64,000 bases of DNA from Pseudoalteromonas gelatinilytica (lineage in GTDB: Bacteria; Pseudomonadota; Gammaproteobacteria; Enterobacterales; Alteromonadaceae). The translations under genes and the position numbers were made by a program. Each line of letters opens with the position of its first letter. Position 1 is the stretch's first letter. This document shows positions 50,766-58,600 of the stretch, piece after piece. The stretch spans positions 62,001 to 126,000 of the forward strand of contig NZ_LRRU01000020.1 of NCBI RefSeq assembly GCF_001641615.1. Direction: 5' to 3'. Under the pieces are notes generated by a model. It worked only from the letters and a program-made list of their open reading frames with translations, was not told the DNA's origin and did no database searches.

Positions 50766-52025
50766 ATGGCGTCAATCAGAGCAAAATTAACGGAGTCAGT
50801 ACTTAATAATATTCCTTTAGAAATTACTAAAATAAACGACACTGAAATCCCAGGTTTCTATCTGAACATTGGTAAGCCAAATAAAGATGGCGAACGTTCC
50901 CAAGTATTTTATCTTTATTATCGCTTAGGTGGCCGAGGTTCTAAAGAAAGAAGATTAGCCCTAGGTAAATCTTCAGTTCTAACAGTAGGTGAAGCCAGAA
51001 AGCTCGCTAAGCAATATATTGGTGATGTTTCTCGTGGAATAGATGTATTCCTTGAACAAAAAGAAAGAACCAAAGCGCAAAAACAAGAAGATGAAGCGCC
51101 AACGGTACAAGAATTAGTTACAGAATTCCTAGAGCGTTATATCAAAATTAATCGTAAAGACCCAAGTGCAGTAGAGCGTATGTTTGAAAAAGACGTGTTA
51201 CCAGCTATAGGGAAAGTTAAATTAAAAGATATTTCTCGCCGAGAAATACTAAGTAAAGTTCTAGACCCAATCACAGATAGGGGAGCAGGGACTCAAGCCA
51301 ACAAAACCCTTTCAATATTAAAGCAGATGTTTGATTTTGCTGTTGAGCGTGACTTAATGCAGGGAAACCCTATTAGCACCGCCAAGAAAAAGAATGTAGG
51401 CGGTATTGAAAAACCACGTACAAGAGCTCTTGAGTTTGAAGAATTGATACAAGTATTCGAACGCCTACCTAAGCTTGGCGTAAGCACACAAGTGATCTAC
51501 GCTTTGAAGTTTATAGCTCTAACTGGTTGTAGGCCGATAGAGATTACTGGTGCCCAGTGGCAAGAATTTGACTTTGAAAAGATGATGTGGACTATCCCGG
51601 CTGAGCGAGTAAAACAAAACAAAGGTGGGGACCGTATTCACAAAGTGCCGATTAATCAAAATATGCTAATCATGCTTGATGAACTGAGAGCTTCATTTAG
51701 TTATTTGCGCTCAAAGTATGTGTTCCCAAGTACCACCTGTACTACAAGCAACGTGGGTGAACAATCTATCGATAGGCACTCACTTTCGAGGGCGATAAAC
51801 CGAAAACAAAAAGAGCTAGGTGTACCAAAGTTCGTGCCCCATGACCTGCGTAGAACCATGGCGACTCGCTTAGGTGATGATGATATTGGCGCTGATCCGA
51901 TTGTGGTTGAGAAGATACTTAACCACCAGTTGCAAGGGATGCAAAAGGTTTATAACTTGCAGGAGTACATGGAGAAAAGGAGTAAAGCCCTTGTGGCTTG
52001 GTCTCTTAAGTTTAATATGATTTAA
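50766..52025 (+). CDS. Tyrosine integrase of element A (DUF4102/P4-type)
   Basis: 419 aa from ATG 50766 (GTG 50748 is in frame upstream). It has an N-terminal arm-binding domain (TKINDTEIPGFYLNIG, LALGKSSVLTVGEARKLA), a core-binding SAM-like domain and a catalytic domain with Arg in ALTGCRPIEI, HDLRRTMATRLGD, the ILNHQ box and Tyr in KVYNL. Adjacent to the left attachment site; it should catalyse insertion and excision at tRNA-Pro. It is not an integron integrase: an arm-binding domain is present and no IntI-specific insertion is recognisable. Confidence 0.93.
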   Translation: MASIRAKLTESVLNNIPLEITKINDTEIPGFYLNIGKPNKDGERSQVFYLYYRLGGRGSKERRLALGKSSVLTVGEARKLAKQYIGDVSRGIDVFLEQKERTKAQKQEDEAPTVQELVTEFLERYIKINRKDPSAVERMFEKDVLPAIGKVKLKDISRREILSKVLDPITDRGAGTQANKTLSILKQMFDFAVERDLMQGNPISTAKKKNVGGIEKPRTRALEFEELIQVFERLPKLGVSTQVIYALKFIALTGCRPIEITGAQWQEFDFEKMMWTIPAERVKQNKGGDRIHKVPINQNMLIMLDELRASFSYLRSKYVFPSTTCTTSNVGEQSIDRHSLSRAINRKQKELGVPKFVPHDLRRTMATRLGDDDIGADPIVVEKILNHQLQGMQKVYNLQEYMEKRSKALVAWSLKFNMI

Positions 52026-52102
52026 ATAGTCCTAGAACCCCTTGTTTTAAATTGTAGCCAATATTTACATAAGCTGAATTTAGAGTTATTGTTAAAACTT
52101 CA

Positions 52103-52117
52103 CGGACGTTTCGTCCG
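52103..52117 (+). terminator. Small hairpin after the integrase gene
   Basis: CGGACG-TTT-CGTCCG (52103-52117), 80 bp after the integrase stop and before the retron ncRNA region. It has no T-run, so termination is uncertain. Confidence 0.35.
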
Positions 52118-52159
52118 CAAACTTGTTCTGATTGATAAAAAGAAAACCCTTTTGCCTTG

Positions 52160-52410
52160 ATATATAAGGTGGCCTTTAGGCCTAGTGCTGGACCCCCGAC
52201 GCAGTCGCGTGATTCACCCTGACCAGAGTAGAGTTGCTTCGCAACCCCCTCTGGGGCGAATCCGCTGCGTGCCTTCGGCACTTTAGGATACCGACCCAGG
52301 CTATGAGACTTGTACTGGTTTTTCTTTTTCAGAGGCGGTTTGAGTCTCATAGTGTGGCGGAAGCCTGTTAGCACTTTTGTGCTGGGTCGGTTGTTCCAAA
52401 AATTGTAAAG
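52160..52410 (+). ncRNA. Probable retron ncRNA (msr-msd)
   Basis: The roughly 400-bp gap upstream of the reverse transcriptase is GC-richer than its surroundings and dense in complementary segments. AGTGC (52174-52178) pairs with GCACT (52278-52282), ACGCAG with CTGCGT, GATTC with GAATC, and CCAGAG with CTCTGG around a GTTGC-TTC-GCAAC hairpin. A second long hairpin has ACCGACCCAG (52290-52299) with CTGGGTCGGT (52382-52391) and CTATGAGACT (52301-52310) with AGTCTCATAG (52343-52352). This two-part layout immediately before an RT is what msr and msd look like. The exact ends and the branching guanosine are not determined. Confidence 0.65.
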
Positions 52411-52425
52411 GGAATTATTAGTCAA

Positions 52426-53631
52426 ATGACCACTCCAGATATTCCTCTGTTTAAAGCCGGTCCAATAAAGTCGAAAGCTCATTTAGCAAAAGTGTTAAAT
52501 ATTGACATATCTGATATCGATGATGTCTTAAACATGCCACTAGATAAGAGATATAGGCCTCCTAAGAACCCCATTTTGAAATCTGATGGAACAATTAGGA
52601 AAATATTTAACCCACATCGAAAAGTAAGGTTTTTGCAGCGACGCATTAATAATAGAATTAATAAACAGTGTATAAGATGGCCCTCCTACATTTATGGTTC
52701 TATCCCTAAAAGCATTGAAAATGGTAATCGGGATTATGTTGAATGCGCTCATAAACACTGTGGGGCAAAGAGTATTTTGAAAGTCGATATTTCTAATTTC
52801 TTTGACAATATACAAGAATTTCATGTGAAGAATATGTTTAAAAATCTCTTCAGGTATTCTGATGAAGTTTCTGAGATTATAACCAATATATGCTGTTATG
52901 GTGACAGAGTTGTGCAAGGAGCATTAACCTCTAGTTATATAGCTTCACTTATTTTGTGGGATGTTGAATTATACTTAGTGAGAAAGTTGAAGCGTTTGAA
53001 TCTAACTTATACGCGGTTAGTTGATGATATTACTGTTTCTTCTACTAGTCACAATTTTGACTTTAACGGGACATCTAAGCTGATAGAAGAAATGCTAAAT
53101 GAAAAAGGCTTACCACAAAACATTGATAAAACTAGAGTATACCGTCTTTCTAGTGAGCCTCTTAAAGTCCATGGCTTAGTAGTGTCATTCCCAAACCCTA
53201 TATATTCTAAAGATGAAGTAAAGAATATTAGGGCGGCTGTTCATCAACTGAAACATAGAGCTGAAAAACAAGAAGATCAAAAATCGAAATCATACAGGAA
53301 CGATTACCAAAGGATTTTAGGAAGAGTTAATAAGCTTAGTCGTGTTAAAAATGACAAGCATGCAAAGCTTATAAAAATACTTAGAAGTGATGGTTTAAGA
53401 CCCAAACCATCGCAATCAGACAAAATTTCTGCGGAAAAGCGATTTGATAAAATAGTGATTGACTACAGCAGAAAAAAATCTCAATACAACTTTTATAAAA
53501 GATATCATTATTTAAAGCATCTTTTATTTTTTATAAAAGGAGAGGGTGGCTCTGACTATAAAAAGTTTGCACAAGATAAGCTTGATAAATTATCACGTTA
53601 TGAGCCAGAATTTAAGATCAAGGACTATTAA
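52426..53631 (+). CDS. Retron reverse transcriptase
   Basis: 401 aa. RT motifs in order: DISNFFDNI (motif A, near 119), QGALTSSYIASLIL (QG-S motif), active site RLVDDITVSS (near 196-200; LVDD instead of the common YADD) and VHGLVVSF in place of the retron VTG region, followed by a basic C-terminal thumb. The size, the structured RNA just upstream and the membrane effector overlapping its stop make it a retron RT rather than a group II intron or DGR enzyme. It should make msDNA from the upstream ncRNA. Confidence 0.85.
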   Translation: MTTPDIPLFKAGPIKSKAHLAKVLNIDISDIDDVLNMPLDKRYRPPKNPILKSDGTIRKIFNPHRKVRFLQRRINNRINKQCIRWPSYIYGSIPKSIENGNRDYVECAHKHCGAKSILKVDISNFFDNIQEFHVKNMFKNLFRYSDEVSEIITNICCYGDRVVQGALTSSYIASLILWDVELYLVRKLKRLNLTYTRLVDDITVSSTSHNFDFNGTSKLIEEMLNEKGLPQNIDKTRVYRLSSEPLKVHGLVVSFPNPIYSKDEVKNIRAAVHQLKHRAEKQEDQKSKSYRNDYQRILGRVNKLSRVKNDKHAKLIKILRSDGLRPKPSQSDKISAEKRFDKIVIDYSRKKSQYNFYKRYHYLKHLLFFIKGEGGSDYKKFAQDKLDKLSRYEPEFKIKDY

Positions 53632-54359
53632 TGCTAGTGAAGAGCAAAATAACAAAGCTGGCATGTATTTATGCTTTCATAAACTTCATTTTCTTAGTCC
53701 TGCTGTTGGTGCAAATGAATGGAGCAGGAACGTTTTCACTTGATTTTTGCATTCAAGATCGTTGCCTAAAATACATATATGATAGGCACCAATATTTTAT
53801 CGAGTTGGTGATTGTAATAAATAAATTTTTAGCGGGGCTTACGGCTATTTTTGGCGTAGCTTATGGTTATGTAGCTTTTATTGAGCAATCAAAGGATAGG
53901 GCTTTTAACAACCACCTTCGCAATTTAGAGTTTTTCGTATCATTCATAAAATCTGAAATTGATCGACTAGATTACCTCTCTCAATCAAGCGTTGATTTCA
54001 ATATTTTATATCAGTTGATTTACCCAAATTCATCTGAAGGTAAAATGTCTAACTTTGATGAGTACAAAAGAAGAGTTAAAGAACTGAGAGACTATGTAAT
54101 TAGCTATTCAAATGGGTATAAGGGTGGGATTAAAAAGATGCCGAACTCAGAAGTTTCTTTTTTTAATCATAAAAAGAAAATAATAAAGCTCGCTAAAAAA
54201 TTTGGTATTGATGTTGCTAATTTACCCAAAGGGGACTTTTTTTCCGTTGAGAGTGATTTCTTTAAATTGCTAGACGTGATAACCACAACATTTACAAATG
54301 AGCGAGAGGTTCAGAGAGCGCGTTTTCTGATGCATAAAGTTGATATTCACTACAGATAA
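53631..54359 (+). CDS. Retron Ec48-like two-TM effector membrane protein
   Basis: 242 aa starting one base before the RT stop ends (TAATG), so tightly coupled. Two N-terminal membrane helices (about 8-28 and 57-80) are followed by a cytoplasmic helical domain (RNLEFFVSFIKSEIDRL, FFKLLDVITTTFTNEREVQRARFL). Position and topology match the effector of retron Ec48, which causes membrane damage and abortive infection when phage inhibit RecBCD. The Ec48 assignment is by architecture and recalled resemblance, not alignment. Confidence 0.72.
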   Translation: MLVKSKITKLACIYAFINFIFLVLLLVQMNGAGTFSLDFCIQDRCLKYIYDRHQYFIELVIVINKFLAGLTAIFGVAYGYVAFIEQSKDRAFNNHLRNLEFFVSFIKSEIDRLDYLSQSSVDFNILYQLIYPNSSEGKMSNFDEYKRRVKELRDYVISYSNGYKGGIKKMPNSEVSFFNHKKKIIKLAKKFGIDVANLPKGDFFSVESDFFKLLDVITTTFTNEREVQRARFLMHKVDIHYR

Positions 54360-54648
54360 TGAGTCGTAATCTCAGCCCTAAGTCCCACCCCTTGCTAAAC
54401 CGTCTCTAGGCCGTTTATATTTAAAGCTAACACCATTTATACTTGAACAGTTGATGAAGGAGTATTGACAGTTAAAGAAGAGATAGGGTGAGTAAAAGCA
54501 TTAAATAAAGAGCAATCGCACTTTTCAACCACCAATTTTCTATAATTGAAAATAGTTTTTTACTATCTGTGACTATAGTAGTTTGCTTGAGCTTTAGATT
54601 TTATAGTCAAATTTAGTTATTAAAATTTATTGCTCAGAAAGACAGGAT
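54360..54648. other. Intergenic region between retron and chaperone module
   Basis: About 290 AT-rich bp between convergent genes. I see no open frame or RNA gene in it. Confidence 0.5.
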
Positions 54649-54684
54649 TTGGTGTACATGTTCTAAATCTAAGATGTACACCAA
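54649..54684 (-). terminator. Inverted repeat at the 3' end of the toxin-antitoxin-chaperone operon
   Basis: 11-bp perfect stem (54649-54659 with 54674-54684), 6 bp after the stop of the SecB-like gene. It has only a weak T-tract on the minus strand. Confidence 0.55.
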
Positions 54685-54689
54685 CTCCT

Positions 54690-55091
54690 TTAATTAACTT
54701 TTTCTTGCATATCCTTGTACATAGCTGAAAAGTTGACGCTTGGAAGCATTATAGGGTCATACCCTGCATTGAGTAAAAGCGTACTTACAAAAGCTCTCAT
54801 ATACGGAAAAGCTATTGCAGGTGCATTTACGTGTGGAAAGTGAGATTGTATAAACTCATCGTCAAGTTCTCTATCTAGCTTAAAAGTTGATTCATACTCA
54901 AGCAAAAGTAAGTGTGAATTTTTAACTTTTAACCTTAAGGCAAAAAAGATATTAAATTTATCAGATGTTTGTTCTGAAAAATTCGGCTCATAGTGAAATC
55001 CGAATTCATCGATTTCATCAAAGCCTTCAACTTGATCCTTATCAAGTAGGTTTATTTCTTTTGCCTTGTTAGTATATAGTTGAATGTTCAT
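54690..55091 (-). CDS. SecB-like chaperone of a toxin-antitoxin-chaperone module
   Basis: 133 aa. The C-terminal half NAPAIAFPYMRAFVSTLLLNAGYDPIMLPSVNF closely follows SecB (FPYAR and a Pro-x-x-L-x-P-V-N-F motif), and the N-terminal half is SecB-like beta. As third gene after a toxin-like and a small acidic gene it matches the dedicated SecB-like chaperones of TAC systems, which fold or protect an unstable antitoxin. Not the housekeeping SecB, which sits elsewhere in gammaproteobacteria. Confidence 0.8.
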   Translation of the reverse strand: MNIQLYTNKAKEINLLDKDQVEGFDEIDEFGFHYEPNFSEQTSDKFNIFFALRLKVKNSHLLLLEYESTFKLDRELDDEFIQSHFPHVNAPAIAFPYMRAFVSTLLLNAGYDPIMLPSVNFSAMYKDMQEKVN

Positions 55092-55093
55092 TT

Positions 55094-55405
55094 TTAAGCC
55101 GCTAAAGAGTTACCATAATCGTCATCATTACAAGCTGTTACAATTTTGCTTGTACTATCCTCTAAGTAAGTAACTTCGAGAATCATAATCTCACGATAAA
55201 TATCATCACAAAATTTTTCAAAATTGAATTTATTGAATGATTGTTTCCAATATTCATTTGAATAAGGTTTTTGTACATCACACAGAAAGTCGTGAGCTAA
55301 TGGACCAACAGACTCATAGCTTTGAAGTTCGTTGTATAGCTCTTCAGCAGAAACTTTAGATAACTCTTCTTGAAGTAAAAGTACACGTTCTTGTAAACTT
55401 AACAT
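55094..55405 (-). CDS. Putative antitoxin of the toxin-antitoxin-chaperone module
   Basis: 103 aa from ATG 55405, which has AAGGAG exactly 6 nt upstream. The in-frame ATG at 55420 overlaps the toxin stop but lacks a ribosome site. Acidic and helical (LSLQERVLLLQEELSKVSAEELYNEL), with no recognised fold. Position between an ART-like gene and a SecB-like gene, and its acidity, suggest the antitoxin. A C-terminal chaperone-addiction tail is possible (TACNDDDYGNSLAA). Confidence 0.65.
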   Translation of the reverse strand: MLSLQERVLLLQEELSKVSAEELYNELQSYESVGPLAHDFLCDVQKPYSNEYWKQSFNKFNFEKFCDDIYREIMILEVTYLEDSTSKIVTACNDDDYGNSLAA

Positions 55406-55416
55406 ATTAATCTCCT

Positions 55417-55983
55417 TCATGCTGTAGGCATTTTTTCTGCGAAATCAGATGGTTCAATGAAACCATTTAAGAAAATACGGTCTTTTGCTTCCTCGAAAAC
55501 GCAAAGTTGCTGTGGTGTGACTAAACCTAACTTTGATTTATTAATTTTTGGATCAACAAAATCAATATTTTCTACTGTTCTTCCATCCTGTGCTTTGACG
55601 CCTAGATATGGAAATATTTCTTTCGAGCACCTTAACTTACTTAATATTTGATTAACAGTAACACTTTTACGTGTCTCTTCTTTATCAAGTTTAGCAAGGA
55701 TTATATCTTTTAGTTGGATAAATTCTAATTGGTGCTGAACGTTACCTACTAAATCTAGTACTTCTTTTTTAAAGCATAAATTTATATTGAACTGACCTAT
55801 AACTCTTCTATTAGAAATTCCCCACTTTTTTGCCCAGTAGTCCGAGTCAGTCCAAAAGTAGTAGCCCTGAGTTAGCCATTGGTTAGCACCATTGCCACTT
55901 CTGAAGGGGATATTATCGACAATGTAATCGAATCCATTCTCTAATTTGCAAGTGTGGTAGCCAACGTGAGCAGTCATTTCCAT
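55417..55983 (-). CDS. Putative ADP-ribosyltransferase-like toxin (CmdT-like)
   Basis: 188 aa from ATG 55983. The longer frame from 56055 starts upstream of the predicted transcription start. The N-terminal YHTCKLENGFDYIV and GANQWLTQGYYFWTDSDYWAKKWG resemble the His-containing strand and G-[FY]-Y-x-T/W-x-x-x-x-A-x-x-W pattern of DUF3990/ART-fold proteins. With the following small acidic gene and SecB-like gene this matches CmdTAC, in which CmdT ADP-ribosylates mRNA to stop phage growth. The ART assignment is inferred from short motifs. Confidence 0.62.
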   Translation of the reverse strand: MEMTAHVGYHTCKLENGFDYIVDNIPFRSGNGANQWLTQGYYFWTDSDYWAKKWGISNRRVIGQFNINLCFKKEVLDLVGNVQHQLEFIQLKDIILAKLDKEETRKSVTVNQILSKLRCSKEIFPYLGVKAQDGRTVENIDFVDPKINKSKLGLVTPQQLCVFEEAKDRIFLNGFIEPSDFAEKMPTA

Positions 55984-56023
55984 ATTTCTTATATTGATTG
56001 TTTTATATAATTTAAACAAGGCA

Positions 56024-56052
56024 ATTGTACATACCAGCTCAGACTCTAGCAA
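56024..56052 (-). promoter_or_regulatory. Predicted promoter of the toxin-antitoxin-chaperone operon
   Basis: On the minus strand TTGCTA (56052-56047), 17 bp, TACAAT (56029-56024). Transcription would start near 56017, supporting translation from ATG 55983. Confidence 0.55.
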
Positions 56053-56087
56053 CATTTAATTAAATAGTAGCAATTAGTTATGAACAT

Positions 56088-56969
56088 TCACTGAAGGTAT
56101 ACCTTAGTTATCTCTTTTCTAAAATGCCCCATTTCCTGTGAAACGGTCTCCAAGGCCGTTTCGTATTTTAACCCTAAGCATTTCAGTTCAACCATTCTTT
56201 CTTGGGCATAGCTGTGCCTGAGGCCGTGTGCGCCTGTGGAAAACAGCAAAGTGCGGTTGGAGGCTTTTGAAAATGAGTCCGACCACTTTTTACCGCCAGC
56301 AATATTATAACGCTGAGAATAGTTAATTTCTCTGTCTACTACTGTGATTGGTTGAGCTAAACGTTGTTGCTCGAGCTGATAGGCTAGGATATTGGGAATA
56401 AGTACATGTCGAACCAAGCCTCCTTTACCAACTACTGTGTAAAGTTCACCATTTCGGCCCTGCCATTTTGAGTCTAGAGCAGGGCGCTTATCTGGAGTTC
56501 GTTCATTAGCTTTGGCAAGTGTTAGTAGCTCATGAGCTCGAAGTCCGGCCGCATAGGCGATTTGTGTTGCGAGTTGATTTCTTTCCGTTTGTCTATGTGA
56601 AATAGCTTTGGCTTGTTCTGTGGTGTAAGCACGAGAGCGCTTTATCTCATCTAAACATGACTTTACTCGGTAGAGTGTTTCTTTCGGTTGTAATTTACCG
56701 TTTAATTGCATCATTGCTTGAATAGCTTGGCGTTCCATATCCAGGGCTTTTTGACCAACGATCTCAGCTCTGTAATCAAGATACATACGTGCTTGCTGAA
56801 TAGTCATAGCCTGAATACCATTAATGCCGATATCTTTAGACCAGTTGGCAACCGTTTTTATCGACTGCATATAGTTCCTGGCAGTGCCCAAAGACTTTAT
56901 GCGCTGTGCTTTGGTTAGTCCTTTAATAACATTTTTTGCTTGAGTTTCAGCTTTGGCGAATTTAGGCAT
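56088..56969 (-). CDS. Second tyrosine recombinase of element A
   Basis: 293 aa. N-terminal SAM-like core-binding domain (about 20-120), then catalytic motifs: Arg in AAGLRAHELL, Lys region in GKGGLVRHVLIP, HGLRHSYAQERM, MGHFRKEITKVYL with the nucleophilic Tyr three residues from the end. It lacks an arm-binding domain, so it is not a second copy of the left integrase. It overlaps the 73-aa partner gene by 8 bp; role unknown, possibly dimer resolution of a replicating form. Confidence 0.85.
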   Translation of the reverse strand: MPKFAKAETQAKNVIKGLTKAQRIKSLGTARNYMQSIKTVANWSKDIGINGIQAMTIQQARMYLDYRAEIVGQKALDMERQAIQAMMQLNGKLQPKETLYRVKSCLDEIKRSRAYTTEQAKAISHRQTERNQLATQIAYAAGLRAHELLTLAKANERTPDKRPALDSKWQGRNGELYTVVGKGGLVRHVLIPNILAYQLEQQRLAQPITVVDREINYSQRYNIAGGKKWSDSFSKASNRTLLFSTGAHGLRHSYAQERMVELKCLGLKYETALETVSQEMGHFRKEITKVYLQ

Positions 56970-57183
56970 TTTTATCGACCCACCTTTTAACAGTCGTCCA
57001 TTCTACATTGACACCTCTCATTGCAAGCCAACGTTGTAATTCAGCTTTGCTTGCACCAGCTTCGTAGAGTTTGCAAAGGTGAGTGCGGTATTTGTCCAGT
57101 TTGGATGATTTGTGACGTTTACGGGCACGTAGTTTAGTATGCGCTTTTAACAAAGCGACTTCAGTATTTGCATTAAAAGTCAT
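56962..57183 (-). CDS. Small basic HTH-like partner of the recombinase
   Basis: 73 aa, very basic N-terminus (KLRARKRHKSSKLDKYR), then AGASKAELQRWLAMRGVNVEWTTVKRWV, which looks like a helix-turn-helix or resolvase-type HTH. AGGAG lies 7 nt upstream of the ATG. Overlapping reading frame with the recombinase suggests the two act together. Not assigned to a named family. Confidence 0.65.
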   Translation of the reverse strand: MTFNANTEVALLKAHTKLRARKRHKSSKLDKYRTHLCKLYEAGASKAELQRWLAMRGVNVEWTTVKRWVDKNA

Positions 57184-57704
57184 GGCATTCTCCTAGGTTG
57201 TAAGATTAACTGGCAACTTGGTTGCTCAGCGACACTGAAGCCTATTCGCCCCTGTTTTTCGCACATGCAAAAGGCTCGGACCGATCTCGCCTTAATTTAT
57301 TTCCTCTTTACGTGAAAGCGGCAGCAGAAAGCGCCGGTATAACGCCTTAAATGTGGCGTGAGACATGACTATTAAATTGAAAAGAGTGAGGGTCCTCACT
57401 ACGTGTTGTCGGCAGCTGAACAGCGCCGTTTTTTGTAAATGCCCATTGGGCTATTTCAATATTAGGTTAGCGTTAAAGTTGCCTATGTGCAATCTGCAAA
57501 TAAAAATCTGCGTGTAAGCCGCGAAAAACCAAGCTCCCCGCTATGAAGCGAGCGATTTATCGCTTCGACATAGCGGGGGGCGTAGCCCCTTTTAAAAGAG
57601 GAGGATATTGCTCATGATGCCTCAATAAAAAGGGGTTGGTTTTATGAATATAGGCTTATGGCATATACTCTGTGCGGCTAATTTTGAAAGCTCTGGAGGT
57701 TAAT
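57184..57704. other. Structured intergenic region (possible replication or transfer origin)
   Basis: About 520 bp without a gene between divergent transcription units. It contains strong hairpins: CCCCGCTATG (57536-57545) pairs with CATAGCGGGG (57569-57578) around GAAGCGA/TCGCTTC, immediately followed by GGGGC-GTA-GCCCC (57577-57589). TTTCCTCTTTACGT (57300-57313) recurs inverted at 58209-58222. Next to a primase gene this could be an origin of replication, a single-strand initiation site or an oriT; the sequence does not decide. Confidence 0.4.
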
Positions 57705-57812
57705 ATGGGCGCATTGATCGCTAGTAATATAATGATCATAAGCTTGGTTATATTTTTCGCAGTCTTATTTTATAAAAACAGACGAGTCTTAGTTAAAGGG
57801 AAGAGGAAATAA
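57705..57812 (+). CDS. 35-aa single-helix membrane protein
   Basis: A short gene with an excellent ribosome site (GGAGG 5 nt before the ATG). One hydrophobic helix (about 3-22, IASNIMIISLVIFFAVLF) is followed by a basic tail (KNRRVLVKGKRK). The stop touches the next ATG (TAAATG), indicating an operon with the 74-aa gene. Function unknown. Confidence 0.6.
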   Translation: MGALIASNIMIISLVIFFAVLFYKNRRVLVKGKRK

Positions 57813-58037
57813 ATGAATCATCATAGCTCTATGCGTAGTGAATCAGAAACGGTTGCTAGCAAAATTAGGCATGTTTCAAATAGCAGACTAAGAAAGCTTG
57901 CAAGAGAGTTAACAGAATCTCCTGTAGAGAAATACATTGCATTGGCGTTCTTAGAAAAATTGATATGGGAGCATAAAGATAAAAATATTAAGTTAGCTGC
58001 ATTAGAGCATTGGGTTAAATTGATTGGAGAGAAATAG
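57813..58037 (+). CDS. Small helical hypothetical protein
   Basis: 74 aa, charged and helical (SRLRKLARELTESPVEKYIALAFLEKLIW), preceded by AGAGGAAA. Directly abuts the 35-aa membrane protein gene. No family recognised; possibly a regulator of the element. Confidence 0.6.
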   Translation: MNHHSSMRSESETVASKIRHVSNSRLRKLARELTESPVEKYIALAFLEKLIWEHKDKNIKLAALEHWVKLIGEK

Positions 58038-58301
58038 TAAGTTAATGCTTAAGTGTGGGAGCTCTATGAGGTAAAGCAACTCTTTAAATACAGCTCTTGA
58101 TAGTTCACGTTTCATCACTTATATTCATACATGCGCACATTTGCTGCGTTCCTGCGAAGGGAGTCACTTCGGTGACTGAAAACAGGCGCCTTTATGGCTG
58201 CCTTCAATACGTAAAGAGGAAAGACATGGCTGCATATGCAGCGTCGTGCATACGTGCATGAACAATGCCCTTCGCTCCATTAAACGTATTGGAGGACTGT
58301 C

Positions 58302-58538
58302 ATGTCATCATCTCAAACTATCTCAGTTAAAGACTTAGCTGAGCTACTACAATTATCACCTCGCACAATCCACAACCGAATTAGTGCTCAATTTAAAGCA
58401 ATAGAAGCTGGTGAAAATCCAGAAAGCTATCAAATACAGCGTTTAGCGCCACCTTCAATAAAGTTAGGCAAATCTCGTTTGTTCATTCGGGAAACGGTTG
58501 AGCAATGGCTAGCTCGTTTTGAAGGGGTGAAGATGTAG
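58302..58538 (+). CDS. AlpA/excisionase-like helix-turn-helix protein
   Basis: 78 aa. The start ISVKDLAELLQLSPRTIHNRI is a MerR/AlpA-type HTH and SIKLGKSRLFIRETVEQWLARF is the typical wing and C-terminal helix (PPSIKLG...W). GGAGGA lies 5 nt upstream. It may be the recombination directionality factor or a regulator of the primase gene that follows 62 bp later. Confidence 0.75.
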   Translation: MSSSQTISVKDLAELLQLSPRTIHNRISAQFKAIEAGENPESYQIQRLAPPSIKLGKSRLFIRETVEQWLARFEGVKM

Positions 58539-58600
58539 GGAAGGCGAAAGGGGCAGCTTGACCGGCGATACCCCAACCGCATTTTGCATCTTCAAATTAT

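Noticed and set aside
50766..52025. Integron integrase for the neighbouring cassette array
   Set aside because: The protein has a DUF4102-type arm-binding domain and sits beside a tRNA attachment site; I cannot see an IntI-specific insertion between the catalytic motifs, and no attI is evident.
52012..52482. 156-codon minus-strand open frame upstream of the retron RT
   Set aside because: It is antisense to the structured ncRNA and the RT start; low-complexity and without a ribosome site.
52160..53631. Group II intron or diversity-generating retroelement
   Set aside because: The RT has no maturase or endonuclease domain, the upstream RNA is far too short for a group II intron, and no template/variable repeat pair is visible.
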